From assembly GCA_001556025.1 (NCBI GenBank), contig LSIB01000163.1:124001-188000 (forward strand): a stretch of 64,000 nt of DNA, in the 5' to 3' direction. The DNA comes from Rhizobiales bacterium CCH3-A5 (GTDB taxonomy: Bacteria > Pseudomonadota > Alphaproteobacteria > Rhizobiales > Beijerinckiaceae). A model generated the notes under the pieces. It saw only the letters and a program-made list of their open reading frames with translations. It had not been told where the DNA came from and did no database searches. This document shows, one piece after another, positions 44,072-54,704 of this stretch (positions within the stretch are counted from its first letter, which is position 1; the number at the start of each line of letters is the position of its first letter). Position numbers and translations under genes: made by a program.

Positions 44072-45307
44072 ATGAGGCGGGTGATAGGAATGGACATCCA
44101 CCGCACGTTCGCGGAGGTGGCGTTTTGGGAAGAGGGAAGGCTCCGGCATCACGGGCGAGTCGACATGACTCGGGCAGGCCTTGAGGGCTTCGGGCGCAGC
44201 CTTCGGGGCGATGAGGAGATCGTCGTTGAGGCAACCGGCAATGCCATGTCGGTGGTTAGGGTGCTGTCGCCTTTTGTGGCGCGGGTGATCGTCGCCAATC
44301 CCATGCAGGTCAAGGCGATCGCGCACGCGCGGATCAAGACTGACAAGATCGATGCCGGGATCTTGGCGCAGCTCCAGGCGAGTGGATTCCTGCCGGAGGT
44401 TTGGGTGCCGGACGTTCGGACCGAGCGGCTGCGCCGGCTCGTTGCCCGGCGCAATCAAATCGTGCGGCATCGGACGCGCGTGAAGAATGAGGTACATGCC
44501 ATTCTGCAGGCGCATCTGGTGCCGAAGTGTCCGCACGCCGACCTGTTCAACGGCCGAGGTCGCGATTGGCTGGCAAGGCAGGACCTGCCTGATGACGAAC
44601 GGTCGGCGATCACGCGCCATGTCCGCGAGATCGACCGGCTCGCCGAGGACCTGGGCGATCTGGATGCAGAGATCGCCAAGGACACGGTGGACGACCCCGC
44701 CGTGCAGCGGCTCCTAACGATCGCTGGTGTCAACGCTATCGTGGCGAGCGGGATCGTTGCGGCCGTCGGTGACATCTCCCGGTTCAAGGAGCCGCAGAAG
44801 CTGGTCAGCTACTTCGGGCTCAACCCCAGAGTTCGACAATCGGGGATCGGGTTGGCTCAATATGGGCGGATCAGCAAACACGGGCGATCTCATGCCCGCG
44901 GGCTTCTGGTGGAGGCAGCTTGGGCGGCCTCAAGGGCGCCGGGCCCGCTGCGAGCGTTCTTCTTACGGGTACGCAACAAGCGCGGCCATCAGGTGGCCGC
45001 CGTCGCCACCGCCCGCAAGCTCGTCGTCCTGATCTGGCATCTCCTGACCAAGGAGCAGGATTATCTCTGGCTCCGGCCTTCGCTTGTCGCGGCTAAACGG
45101 CGCCAACTCGCCCTTAAGGCGGGCGCCCCGTCCGAGAAGGGAAAAGGCCGGCGCGGCTCCGCCTACGCTTACAATCTCAAGGAACTCCGGGACCGCGAAC
45201 GGGAAGGGTCAGAGCAGGCCGAGAAGGCATATGAGCATCTGGTCCGGCAGTGGAAACCACATGGACAAAAACGGCGCACGGACGCCACAAACGAGGAACG
45301 ACGATGA
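44072..45307 (+). CDS. IS110 family transposase (DEDD recombinase)
   Basis: 411 residues. The N-terminal RuvC-like DEDD domain shows GMDIH (Asp), VVEATG (Glu), and KTDKIDA (Asp-Asp). A coiled-coil linker follows. The C-terminal Transposase_20 domain has LLTIAGVNAIVASGIVAAVGD and the FGLNPRVRQSG...KHGRSHARGLL segment with the expected catalytic Ser. It catalyses cut-and-paste or circle-type transposition guided by the bridge RNA. The ORF is intact, so the element may be active. GAAGGAGCAATAG precedes the ATG. Confidence 0.95.
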   Translation: MRRVIGMDIHRTFAEVAFWEEGRLRHHGRVDMTRAGLEGFGRSLRGDEEIVVEATGNAMSVVRVLSPFVARVIVANPMQVKAIAHARIKTDKIDAGILAQLQASGFLPEVWVPDVRTERLRRLVARRNQIVRHRTRVKNEVHAILQAHLVPKCPHADLFNGRGRDWLARQDLPDDERSAITRHVREIDRLAEDLGDLDAEIAKDTVDDPAVQRLLTIAGVNAIVASGIVAAVGDISRFKEPQKLVSYFGLNPRVRQSGIGLAQYGRISKHGRSHARGLLVEAAWAASRAPGPLRAFFLRVRNKRGHQVAAVATARKLVVLIWHLLTKEQDYLWLRPSLVAAKRRQLALKAGAPSEKGKGRRGSAYAYNLKELRDREREGSEQAEKAYEHLVRQWKPHGQKRRTDATNEERR

Positions 45308-45891
45308 TGGCGGCGTAACGGAGCTTGCATCCTCGGGCTCCGTTCTTTGCCACGTGGTCGTCCGTGCGGAAGGATAATAGCAAATGTTTTGACGAAACGC
45401 TTGTCGATGTCATCCGTCGTATCGAGATGGCCGGGGATGGCGTCGCCGGGCCCGATCACCGCCGAGGGCGGCTTGGTGAAGACGACCGGCGCTTCCGGCA
45501 CCACCTCCTTGGCCGTCGAGTCGAAGCCGCTCTTGGCGAATTCGGCGGCATGCTCGTGATAGTTCTTGCCGACGCAGAAGACGTTGCGCGCGGGGCGCGG
45601 AAAGGGCGCGAGCAGCGTGACCTCGGCGAGCGTGAGCCTGGGTGCATCTGAGGCCCATTTGGTCAACCGCGAAACGGCGTCCGCGCCCAGCGCGCACGCC
45701 TCAGCCATCGTCCTCGGCGCGCCGCCGACTTGCGAAAGATCGCTGACGACGCTGTCGGCCAGCACACCGAGATGGCCATTTTTGTTATTGTGATCAGCTG
45801 TTTGCCGAAATGTGACGAGCTTCATGGTCAGGACCTGTCAGGCACGAGCCGGCAGTCGCCGGGCCGCATAGGGGTAATCCAGTCGGGACAA

Positions 45892-45925
45892 ATCTGTCAA
45901 CCAATCATAAAATTGGTTGATCAAT
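45892..45925. promoter_or_regulatory. Candidate GntR operator(s) upstream of the FAH gene
   Basis: TCAACCAAT - CATAAA - ATTGGTTGA is a perfect 9-bp inverted repeat (45897-45920). It overlaps ATTGGTTGATCAAT (45912-45925), one mismatch from ATTGGT-NN-ACCAAT. It lies about 70-100 bp upstream of the FAH start codon at 45825. Confidence 0.6.
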
Positions 45926-46013
45926 TCCGGCGAGGCCGCGCTGGCTCAGCCAACCTCGTCGATCCGGGTTCTTCGCTGTGCAAAGTCCCGCCCTGACAAG
46001 CGTCTGCTGGCCC

Positions 46014-46700
46014 TCAGCGCCCGAGCAGGTTGCTGCGGACACGCTCCAGATGCTCTAGAAGCGCCATCTCGGCCCTCGCCGCATCGCGCGCCTGCAGCGC
46101 CGCGACGATGGCGTGATGCTCGCGCCGGTAATGCTCGCGGCGCTCGGCGCTCAAGCTGCGCCTTTTGAGTTCGCCCCATTCGGTCAGGTCGCGGGCGCGG
46201 GTGATCATGGCGTAGAGCTCGATCACCAGCCGATTATGCGTCGATTTGGCAATCGCCTGATGCAGTGCGGCGTCCCAGTGCTCGAACGCCTCGAAGCTGT
46301 CGGCCGCGTCGCCCTCCCGGATGCACTCGTCGAAGCGGGCGAAATCGGACTGGTCGGCATTGATCGCCGCAAGCTGCGCCAGTTGCGGTTCGAGCAGCAG
46401 GCGCGCCTCCATGATCTCGGCCGGGCTCGCCGCCGGCAGGCCGGGCGTCTCGTCATTGGCGGCCTGCGTCGGCTCGATCTCCCGGACATAGGTGCCGCTG
46501 CCGATGATCCGCGTCACCGCGCCGCCGCTTTCCAGCACCGCCAGCGCATCGCGCACCGCCGAGCGCGGCACGCCGAGCTGTTCCGACAGGGCCCGCTCGG
46601 TCGGCAGTTTGCCATTGGCGCGCCAGGCCCCGGAGCGGATGCCGCCGATGATGAAGTCCCGGACCCGCTGGTCGTGCCGTATGCTCGTGCTCGTGCTCAT
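46014..46700 (-). CDS. GntR-family transcriptional regulator (FadR subfamily)
   Basis: 228 residues. The N-terminal winged helix has KLPTERALSEQLGVPRSAVRDAL and a G-S-G-T-Y-V wing. The C-terminal FCD helical ligand domain follows from about residue 90, including ALHQAIAKSTHN and HHAIVAALQ with the metal-ligand histidines. It probably senses a carboxylate and controls the flanking hydrolase, hydroxylase and ABC-transporter genes. ATTGGT/ACCAAT motifs occur in front of it and both neighbours. The ATG at 46700 (MSTSTS) is preferred to the in-frame upstream codon at 46772 because the domain starts nearby. Confidence 0.9.
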   Translation of the reverse strand: MSTSTSIRHDQRVRDFIIGGIRSGAWRANGKLPTERALSEQLGVPRSAVRDALAVLESGGAVTRIIGSGTYVREIEPTQAANDETPGLPAASPAEIMEARLLLEPQLAQLAAINADQSDFARFDECIREGDAADSFEAFEHWDAALHQAIAKSTHNRLVIELYAMITRARDLTEWGELKRRSLSAERREHYRREHHAIVAALQARDAARAEMALLEHLERVRSNLLGR

Positions 46701-46741
46701 GCCGCGCCGTTCGATTCTGTCGTCGCCCCGCTGCAACCGCG

Positions 46742-46755
46742 ATTGGTTTACCAAT
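46742..46755. promoter_or_regulatory. Candidate GntR autoregulatory operator
   Basis: Perfect palindrome ATTGGT-TT-ACCAAT, 41-54 bp upstream of the GntR start codon. FadR-subfamily regulators such as PdhR and LldR recognise TGGT-N-ACCA type palindromes. Confidence 0.65.
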
Positions 46756-46836
46756 TTCGGTCGCCAAGACAAGTACTTTCTGGCGAATTCCCGGGCGCCT
46801 CGTCATGGCCGACCCTGTGCAGCCTTGCGACAACGA

Positions 46837-46861
46837 ATTGGTTGACAGCTCGCAAACCAAT
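46837..46861. promoter_or_regulatory. Split ATTGGTT/AACCAAT palindrome before the ABC operon
   Basis: Half-sites ATTGGTT (46837-46843) and AACCAAT (46855-46861) separated by 11 bp, in the GntR-ABC divergent interval of about 290 bp. Same half-site as the two other candidate operators. Confidence 0.5.
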
Positions 46862-46994
46862 GGTCACGTTTGGAACCAACGAGGCGCGGTCACGCGTCCG
46901 GCCAGGGAAACGTCCCAAGGAAACGCCCGATGACATCCGCACCGCGCTGCGTCCGCAGCGCCACAATAGCGTTGCGCCCGTGAGCCAGGCGACA

Positions 46995-48782
46995 ATGGGC
47001 CCGGCGACGATGCCCGATGCCGGTGCGACGCCCCGGCCGGCCGGCCTGTCATCCGCGCGGCCGCCGTCCCGGCTGGCGCGCATCTTCAGCCTTGAACGCA
47101 TGGTCATGGGCGCGGCGATCGCAGCGCTGTTCATCCTCGTCGTCTTCCCGCTCTGTTTCCTGCTGATTGGCAGCGTCTGGAGCGAGGGCCGCTTCACGCT
47201 GGAGTATTTTCGCGAGGCGCTGACCGGCCGGCTCTATCTGCAGGCGCTGCTCAACTCGCTGATGCTGGGGGCCTGGACCGGGCTGTTCAGCCTGCTGCTG
47301 GGTCTGCCGCTGGCCTGGGCCGTCGCGCGCACCAACGTGCCGGGCAAGGGCCTGATCACGCTGACGGCCAACCTGTCCTATCTTTCGCCGCCCTTCCTGA
47401 CCGCGATCGCCTTCGTCAATCTGTTTGGCCCCAATGCCGGGCTGATCAACGCCTTCTTCCGAGATGTTGTCGGCGCTCCGTGGCTCGGCTTCAACATCTT
47501 CTCGATGCCCGGTCTCGTGCTGGTGACGGTCCTGCACACCTTCCCTTATGTCTTCCTGCTGGCGTCGAGCGCGCTGCAGTCGGTCGACGCCTCCTATGAG
47601 GAGGCGGCGCAGATCCTCGGCGCGAGCAAGTTCCGGACCGTGCTCTCGATCACGACGCCGCTGGTCATGCCAGCAATCCTGTCAGGCGTGCTGCTCGCCT
47701 TCGTCAACGCCATCGCGCTGTTCGGCTCGCAGGCGATCATCGGCCTGCCCGGCCGGATCGTGACGCTGCCGACGCGGATCTATTCGCTGTTCGACTTTCC
47801 GGCGCAGTACGCTCTCGCCTCGGCGCTGTCGCTGCTCTTCGTGGTGATCACGGTGGCGGCGCTCTATATCCAGCGCGCCTATCTCGCCAAGCGCTCCTTC
47901 GTCACGCTGGGCGGCAAGGGCGCGAGGCCGCAGCTCATGGATCTCGGCTGGGCGAAATGGCCGCTGTTCGGCTTCTGCGTGGTGGTTTTCTTCGTCTCGA
48001 TCATCCTGCCCTACGCCACGTTGATCGCGGTCTCGATCTCCAAATCCTGGGGCCTGAACTTCTGGCAGGGGCTGACGCTGGAGCATTACCGCTTCGTGCT
48101 GTTCGACTACGACGTGACCCAGCGCGCCATCGTCAATTCGCTGGGCCTCGCCATCGTCGCCGCCACAATCGCGGTGTTTCTGGGTGCGATCATCGGTTGG
48201 ATCGACATCCGCACGCAGATACCGGGGCGAAAATTCCTGGACTACGCCGCGCTGGTGCCGCTCGGCTTGCCCGGCATCGTCATGGCCGTGGCGCTGATCC
48301 AGTTCTGGCTGACCATGCCGATCGCGCTCTACGGCACGCTGACGATTCTGCTGCTGGCCTATGTCGGGCGCTACATCCCGCTCGGCGTGCGCGCCGCCAA
48401 CACCTCGCTGCGCCAGATCGACCCGACGCTCGAGGAAAGCGCCCGCATCCTCGGCGCGAGTTGGGGCCATACGCTGAAGGAGATCACCCTGCCTTTGATG
48501 CGGCCCGGCCTCTTCGCCGGCTGGCTCCTTGTCTTCGTGCCGGTGATCCAGGAGTTGTCCGCCTCGATCCTGCTGTTCTCGTCGAGCTCGATGACTCTCG
48601 CGGTCGCGATCTACAATCTCTACGAGACCGGCTACACTGAACCCGTCGCCGCGCTCGCCATGACCAACATGGCGATCATCACCGTCGTCATCATCATCGC
48701 CCGCAAGATCGGCGGCGGCCAGATCGGCCGCCGGGATGACGGAAAAGCCGGCGACGGCGTCCCGCAGGGAGGAACCGCCTGA
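46995..48782 (+). CDS. Iron(III)/spermidine-type ABC transporter permease, fused two-unit
   Basis: About 595 residues with roughly 12 hydrophobic segments. Two BPD_transp_1 units are joined head to tail, each with the EAA loop: E-E-A-A-Q-I-L-G-A-S in the first and E-E-S-A-R-I-L-G-A-S in the second. This is the FbpB/AfuB-type fused permease. The N-terminal extension before TM1 is about 35 residues. Start choice is uncertain: the ATG at 46995 or 47010 and a GTG at 46980 are all in frame, with no strong ribosome-binding site. It overlaps by one base with the ATPase gene. Confidence 0.9.
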   Translation: MGPATMPDAGATPRPAGLSSARPPSRLARIFSLERMVMGAAIAALFILVVFPLCFLLIGSVWSEGRFTLEYFREALTGRLYLQALLNSLMLGAWTGLFSLLLGLPLAWAVARTNVPGKGLITLTANLSYLSPPFLTAIAFVNLFGPNAGLINAFFRDVVGAPWLGFNIFSMPGLVLVTVLHTFPYVFLLASSALQSVDASYEEAAQILGASKFRTVLSITTPLVMPAILSGVLLAFVNAIALFGSQAIIGLPGRIVTLPTRIYSLFDFPAQYALASALSLLFVVITVAALYIQRAYLAKRSFVTLGGKGARPQLMDLGWAKWPLFGFCVVVFFVSIILPYATLIAVSISKSWGLNFWQGLTLEHYRFVLFDYDVTQRAIVNSLGLAIVAATIAVFLGAIIGWIDIRTQIPGRKFLDYAALVPLGLPGIVMAVALIQFWLTMPIALYGTLTILLLAYVGRYIPLGVRAANTSLRQIDPTLEESARILGASWGHTLKEITLPLMRPGLFAGWLLVFVPVIQELSASILLFSSSSMTLAVAIYNLYETGYTEPVAALAMTNMAIITVVIIIARKIGGGQIGRRDDGKAGDGVPQGGTA

Positions 48783-49903
48783 TGGCCGGGATCACCATCC
48801 AGAACCTGTCGAAAAGCTATGGCGGGCGTCACGTCCAGATGGCGGCCCTGTCCGACCTGAACCTCACCATCGCCGACAACCAATTCATCACGCTGCTCGG
48901 CCCCTCGGGCTGTGGCAAGACCACGACCTTGCGCTGCATCGCCGGCTATGTGACCCCCGACACGGGCTCGATCCATGTCGACGACCGGCTTTTGTCGTCG
49001 CCGCAGGGCGTGGTCTCGCCCGAGGCGCGCGGCATGGGCATGGTTTTCCAGAACTACGCCGTCTGGCCGCACAAGACCGTGCATGAGAACATCGCGTTCG
49101 GGCTCAAGCTGCGGAAGCTCTCGGCCCAGCAGGTTCGCGACAAGGTCGAGCAGGCGCTGGTGCTGGTGAACCTGAAAGGGCTGGAGGCGCGCTACCCGAA
49201 CGAGCTCTCCGGCGGCCAGCAGCAGCGCGTCGCGCTGGCGCGATCGCTGGTGGTCGAGCCCGACATCCTGCTGCTCGACGAGCCGCTCTCCAACCTCGAT
49301 GCGAAACTGCGCGAAAAGATGCGCTCCGAACTGAAGCAGCTCCAGCGCCGCACCGGCATCACCTTCATCTACGTCACCCATGACCAGTCCGAGGCGCTGG
49401 CGCTGTCGGACCAGATCGCGGTGATGCATGGCGGGCGGCTGCAGCAGTTCGGCTCGCCCTTCGAGGTTTATACGAAACCGTCCAACCGCATCGTCGCCGA
49501 CTTCATGGGGCTGGTGAATTTCGTGCCCGGCCGCGTCGCCTCCGTCGATGGCGGGCAGGCCATGATCGAAGGCGAGGGCGGACTGGGGCTTCAGGCCGTA
49601 GCTCCAGCGGGCGCGACGCCGGGCACGGAGGTCGATATCGCGGTGCGCCCTGAAAACATCACGCTCGCGGCAGGCGGCGGCACGCCGGGCGCTGGCCTCA
49701 TCCGCGAGCGCGTCTTCCTCGGCAATATCTGCGAATACACGGTCGCGCTGCCCGGCGGCGCGGCGCTTCGCGTCCAGACCCACCCGCTGCAACAGTTCTC
49801 GGAGGGCGACGCGGTGACCGTCACGGTCGACGCCAGCCAGTGCAGCATCTTTGCGCGCGAGCCGGTCTTGAGCGCAAACAAAACCGAATTGGCCGCCGCC
49901 TGA
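48782..49903 (+). CDS. ABC transporter ATP-binding protein (Fe3+/spermidine type)
   Basis: 373 residues. Walker A G-P-S-G-C-G-K-T-T, signature L-S-G-G-Q-Q-Q-R, Walker B I-L-L-L-D-E-P-L-S-N-L-D, and H-loop VTHDQ are all intact. A C-terminal TOBE-type regulatory domain (about 250-365) follows, typical of the CUT1/PotA/FbpC class. It powers the permease whose stop codon overlaps its ATG. Confidence 0.94.
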   Translation: MAGITIQNLSKSYGGRHVQMAALSDLNLTIADNQFITLLGPSGCGKTTTLRCIAGYVTPDTGSIHVDDRLLSSPQGVVSPEARGMGMVFQNYAVWPHKTVHENIAFGLKLRKLSAQQVRDKVEQALVLVNLKGLEARYPNELSGGQQQRVALARSLVVEPDILLLDEPLSNLDAKLREKMRSELKQLQRRTGITFIYVTHDQSEALALSDQIAVMHGGRLQQFGSPFEVYTKPSNRIVADFMGLVNFVPGRVASVDGGQAMIEGEGGLGLQAVAPAGATPGTEVDIAVRPENITLAAGGGTPGAGLIRERVFLGNICEYTVALPGGAALRVQTHPLQQFSEGDAVTVTVDASQCSIFAREPVLSANKTELAAA

Positions 49904-49919
49904 TCAGGAGATTCTCGGC

Positions 49920-50849
49920 ATGAACCAGCATGTGACGCCAGCGACGGTCCAGTCGCAGGAGCATTGGACGAAGAAGGGCAGCGACGTCGATCTCTTCCTG
50001 TTCGAGAAGTTCGTCGACAAGCCCTCCGACGAGAAGGGCACGATCCTGTTCGTCCACGGCTCGTCCATGGCCTCGCAGCCGACCTTCGATCTGCATGTGC
50101 CCGGCCGGCCCGATTCCTCGGTGATGGATTGGTTCGCCAAGCAGGGCTACGACTGCTGGTGCGTCGATATGGAGGGCTATGGCCGCTCGACCAAGACGCG
50201 CGACATCACCAGCAACATCGCCGACGGCGCCGACGATCTGGAGGCTGCCGCCGACTACATCATGAAGACGCGAGGCAACGGCCCGTTCTTCATGTACGGC
50301 ATCTCGTCTGGGGCGCTGCGGGCGGCGGCGTTCGCCGAGCGCCGGCCCCATCAGGTGCGCCGGCTGGCGCTCGACGCATTCGTCTGGACCGGCGAGGGCG
50401 CGCCGACGCTGGAGGAGCGCAAGAAGAAGCTGCCGCAGTTCCAAGCGATGAAGCGCCGGCCGATCGACCGCGCCTTCGTCCATTCGATCTTCAACCGCGA
50501 CCACCCCGGCACCGCCGACCACGCCACGGTCGAGGCTTTTGCCGACGCGATCCTGGCGCTCGACGATTCGATGCCGACCGGCACCTATGTCGACATGTGC
50601 TCGCGCCTGCCGCTGACCGACCCGGCGAAACTTACCATGCCGACGCTGATCATGCGCGGCGAATATGACGGCATCGCCGCATTCGAGGATCTGGCGAAGT
50701 TCTTCGCGGCGCTGCCCAATTCCGACAAGCAATTCATCGTGATGAAGGGCATCTCGCACGCCTCGTTCCAGCAGAAGAACTACATGATGTGCTACCACAT
50801 CCTGCGCAGCTTCTTCGAGCAGCCGGAGCCGATCTATACGGGGGAGTGA
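49920..50849 (+). CDS. Alpha/beta hydrolase
   Basis: 309 residues. Oxyanion segment L-F-V-H-G-S-S, nucleophile elbow G-I-S-S-G (Ser), acid in E-Y-D-G, and base in G-I-S-H-A-S-F form a complete catalytic set. There is no signal peptide. It lies 16 bp after the ABC ATPase and before the binding protein, so it probably hydrolyses an ester or amide imported by this transporter. Confidence 0.88.
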   Translation: MNQHVTPATVQSQEHWTKKGSDVDLFLFEKFVDKPSDEKGTILFVHGSSMASQPTFDLHVPGRPDSSVMDWFAKQGYDCWCVDMEGYGRSTKTRDITSNIADGADDLEAAADYIMKTRGNGPFFMYGISSGALRAAAFAERRPHQVRRLALDAFVWTGEGAPTLEERKKKLPQFQAMKRRPIDRAFVHSIFNRDHPGTADHATVEAFADAILALDDSMPTGTYVDMCSRLPLTDPAKLTMPTLIMRGEYDGIAAFEDLAKFFAALPNSDKQFIVMKGISHASFQQKNYMMCYHILRSFFEQPEPIYTGE

Positions 50850-50866
50850 ACACGCAACCACCTCTT

Positions 50867-50980
50867 CCCTCATCCTGAGGAGGCCGCGCAGCGGCCGTCT
50901 CGAAGGATGCTCCAGAATGTTCCGGAAGCATCTGGAGCATCCTTCGAGACGCAGGCTTCGCCTGCTCCTCAGGATGAGGG
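50867..50980. repeat. Multi-armed palindromic repeat element (114 bp)
   Basis: Outer arms CCCTCATCCTGAGGAG / CTCCTCAGGATGAGGG are perfect 16-bp complements. An inner 21-bp perfect pair (CGTCTCGAAGGATGCTCCAG-plus-A against its complement, ending in GAGACG) closes a short loop. Two small hairpins (GGCCGCGCAGCGGCC and GCAGGCTTCGCCTGC) flank the inner stem, giving a cruciform-like fold. It separates the hydrolase from the binding protein gene and may insulate or terminate transcription. Confidence 0.85.
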
Positions 50981-51064
50981 CGGAGGGTTGATTGGACTTA
51001 GGCGGCGAGCGGGGAGCCAACCCGGCCGACGCCTCTCATGCACAACCGATCTGGGAGGATCGCC

Positions 51065-52105
51065 ATGAAGACGCCGCTGCTGATGAAAGTCACCCTCGCT
51101 GCCGCGATGACGGTCGCGCTGTCCGGCTACTCGCTCGCCCAGGACAAGGCCGATGTCGAGGCCGCGAAGAAGGAGGGCAAGGTCGTCTGGTACACCTCGA
51201 CCCCGGTCGAGACAGGCCAGAAGATCGCCAAGATGTTCGAGACCAAATATGGCGTGAAGGTCGAGATGTTCCGCTCGGGCGGCTCGGCGATCCTGCGCCG
51301 CTTCCTGCAGGAACATCAGGCCAAGCGCATCAACGCCGACCTGCTGACGACGTCCGACCCGGCGGCGGCCGCCGAACTCGGCGACCAGGGCCTGTTCGTG
51401 CCCTTCAAGCCGGTGAATTTCGACAAGGTCCCGGACGGCGCCAAGGACCCCAACGGCAACTACATCGCCCAACGTCTGAACATCATCACGATCTATGTCC
51501 GCAGCGACAAGATCGCCGCCGCCGACATTCCGCGCACCTGGGACGCGCTGCTCGACCCGAAATACAAGGGCAAGCAGGTGATGACCGACCCGTCCTTCAC
51601 CTCGCTGCAGCTCTCCGTCGTCGGCATGAACGCCAAGCAGAAGGGCTGGGGCTATTACGAGAAGCTGCGCGCCAACGACATCATGGTCGTGCAGAGCAAC
51701 CAGCAGGTCTCCGACATGATCAAGCGCGGCGAGCGGGTGATCGCGGCCGGCGCGCTCGATTCCTACGCGGCGGAGGATCGCAAGGACGGACACCCGATCG
51801 AGACGGTCTATCCGAGCGACGGCACCTATGTGATTCCCTCGCCGACCTCGGTGGTGAAGGGCTCGCCCAACCCCAACGCCGGCAAGCTCTTCGCCGAGTT
51901 CATGATCAGCGACGAGGTGCAGGCGCTGTTCCCGCAGGAAGGCTCCTACGCCGCGCGCGGCGACATCGCCCCGCCGGCCGGCAGCCCGGCGGTGAAGGAC
52001 ATCAAGCTCATCTCGGTCGACTACGACTATCTTCGCAAGTCGGGCCCGGGCGTGAAAAAGAAGTTCAACGAAATTTTCGGATATGCGGAATATAGCGTGG
52101 GCTAA
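51065..52105 (+). CDS. ABC transporter substrate-binding protein (Fe3+/thiamine/2-aminoethylphosphonate type)
   Basis: 346 residues, signal peptide at about 1-25 (hydrophobic core VTLAAAMTVALSGYSLA), then the type II periplasmic fold: K-V-V-W-Y-T-S-T-P opening and RTWDALLDPKYKGK, a common FbpA/AfuA-class signature. The iron-ligand tyrosine pair typical of FbpA is not obvious (EYSVG-type C terminus instead), so an organic solute is more likely. The ATG at 51065 follows GGGAGGATCGCC. It completes the transporter encoded by 46995-49903. Confidence 0.92.
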   Translation: MKTPLLMKVTLAAAMTVALSGYSLAQDKADVEAAKKEGKVVWYTSTPVETGQKIAKMFETKYGVKVEMFRSGGSAILRRFLQEHQAKRINADLLTTSDPAAAAELGDQGLFVPFKPVNFDKVPDGAKDPNGNYIAQRLNIITIYVRSDKIAAADIPRTWDALLDPKYKGKQVMTDPSFTSLQLSVVGMNAKQKGWGYYEKLRANDIMVVQSNQQVSDMIKRGERVIAAGALDSYAAEDRKDGHPIETVYPSDGTYVIPSPTSVVKGSPNPNAGKLFAEFMISDEVQALFPQEGSYAARGDIAPPAGSPAVKDIKLISVDYDYLRKSGPGVKKKFNEIFGYAEYSVG

Positions 52106-52166
52106 CGTACTTTCGACGTAGACCGCTTTGGGAGGCGATGTGGGAAGCTCAAGGTCTTGAAGAGGC

Positions 52167-54696
<2,530 letters not shown>

Positions 54697-54704
<8 letters not shown>

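Larger units (their letters stand above)
43821..45413 (+). mobile_element. IS110-family insertion sequence (about 1.59 kb)
   Basis: The boundaries are inferred from the interrupted host gene: excising 43821-45413 restores the frame. The element has a long non-coding left end (43821-44071), one transposase gene and a short right end. There are no evident long terminal inverted repeats or target duplication, as usual for IS110. Crossover at a shared core T gives an uncertainty of one or two bases at each end. Confidence 0.85.
43342..45825 (-). pseudogene. Fumarylacetoacetate hydrolase family gene split by an IS110 element
   Basis: The N-terminal part (45825-45414, opening MKLVTFRQTADHNNKNGHLG) and the C-terminal part (43820-43342, V-D-Y-E-G-E-L-A-V-V-I-G onward) join in frame into 296 codons when 43821-45413 is removed. 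The combined protein has the FAH-family features: NVFCVGKNYHEH with metal-ligand region, VDYEGELAVVIG, and G-D-I-I-A-T-G-T-P-x-G-V-G. The family hydrolyses or isomerises diketoacids at the end of aromatic and heterocyclic catabolism. The gene is disrupted now, and downstream minus-strand genes (Bug, Mo-hydroxylase, ModA-like) may lose their promoter. Confidence 0.9.

Noticed and set aside
46113..46994. Extended N terminus of the fused ABC permease reading back to 46113
   Set aside because: The extension overlaps the GntR gene on the other strand, lacks similarity, and crosses the candidate operators; the membrane protein begins near 46995.
51065..52105. Ferric-iron binding protein (FbpA) linked to the iron regulon
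   Set aside because: Although the family is Fe3+-like, the expected tyrosine pair is not evident, there is no Irr box in front, and the operon has a hydrolase, which suits an organic substrate better.
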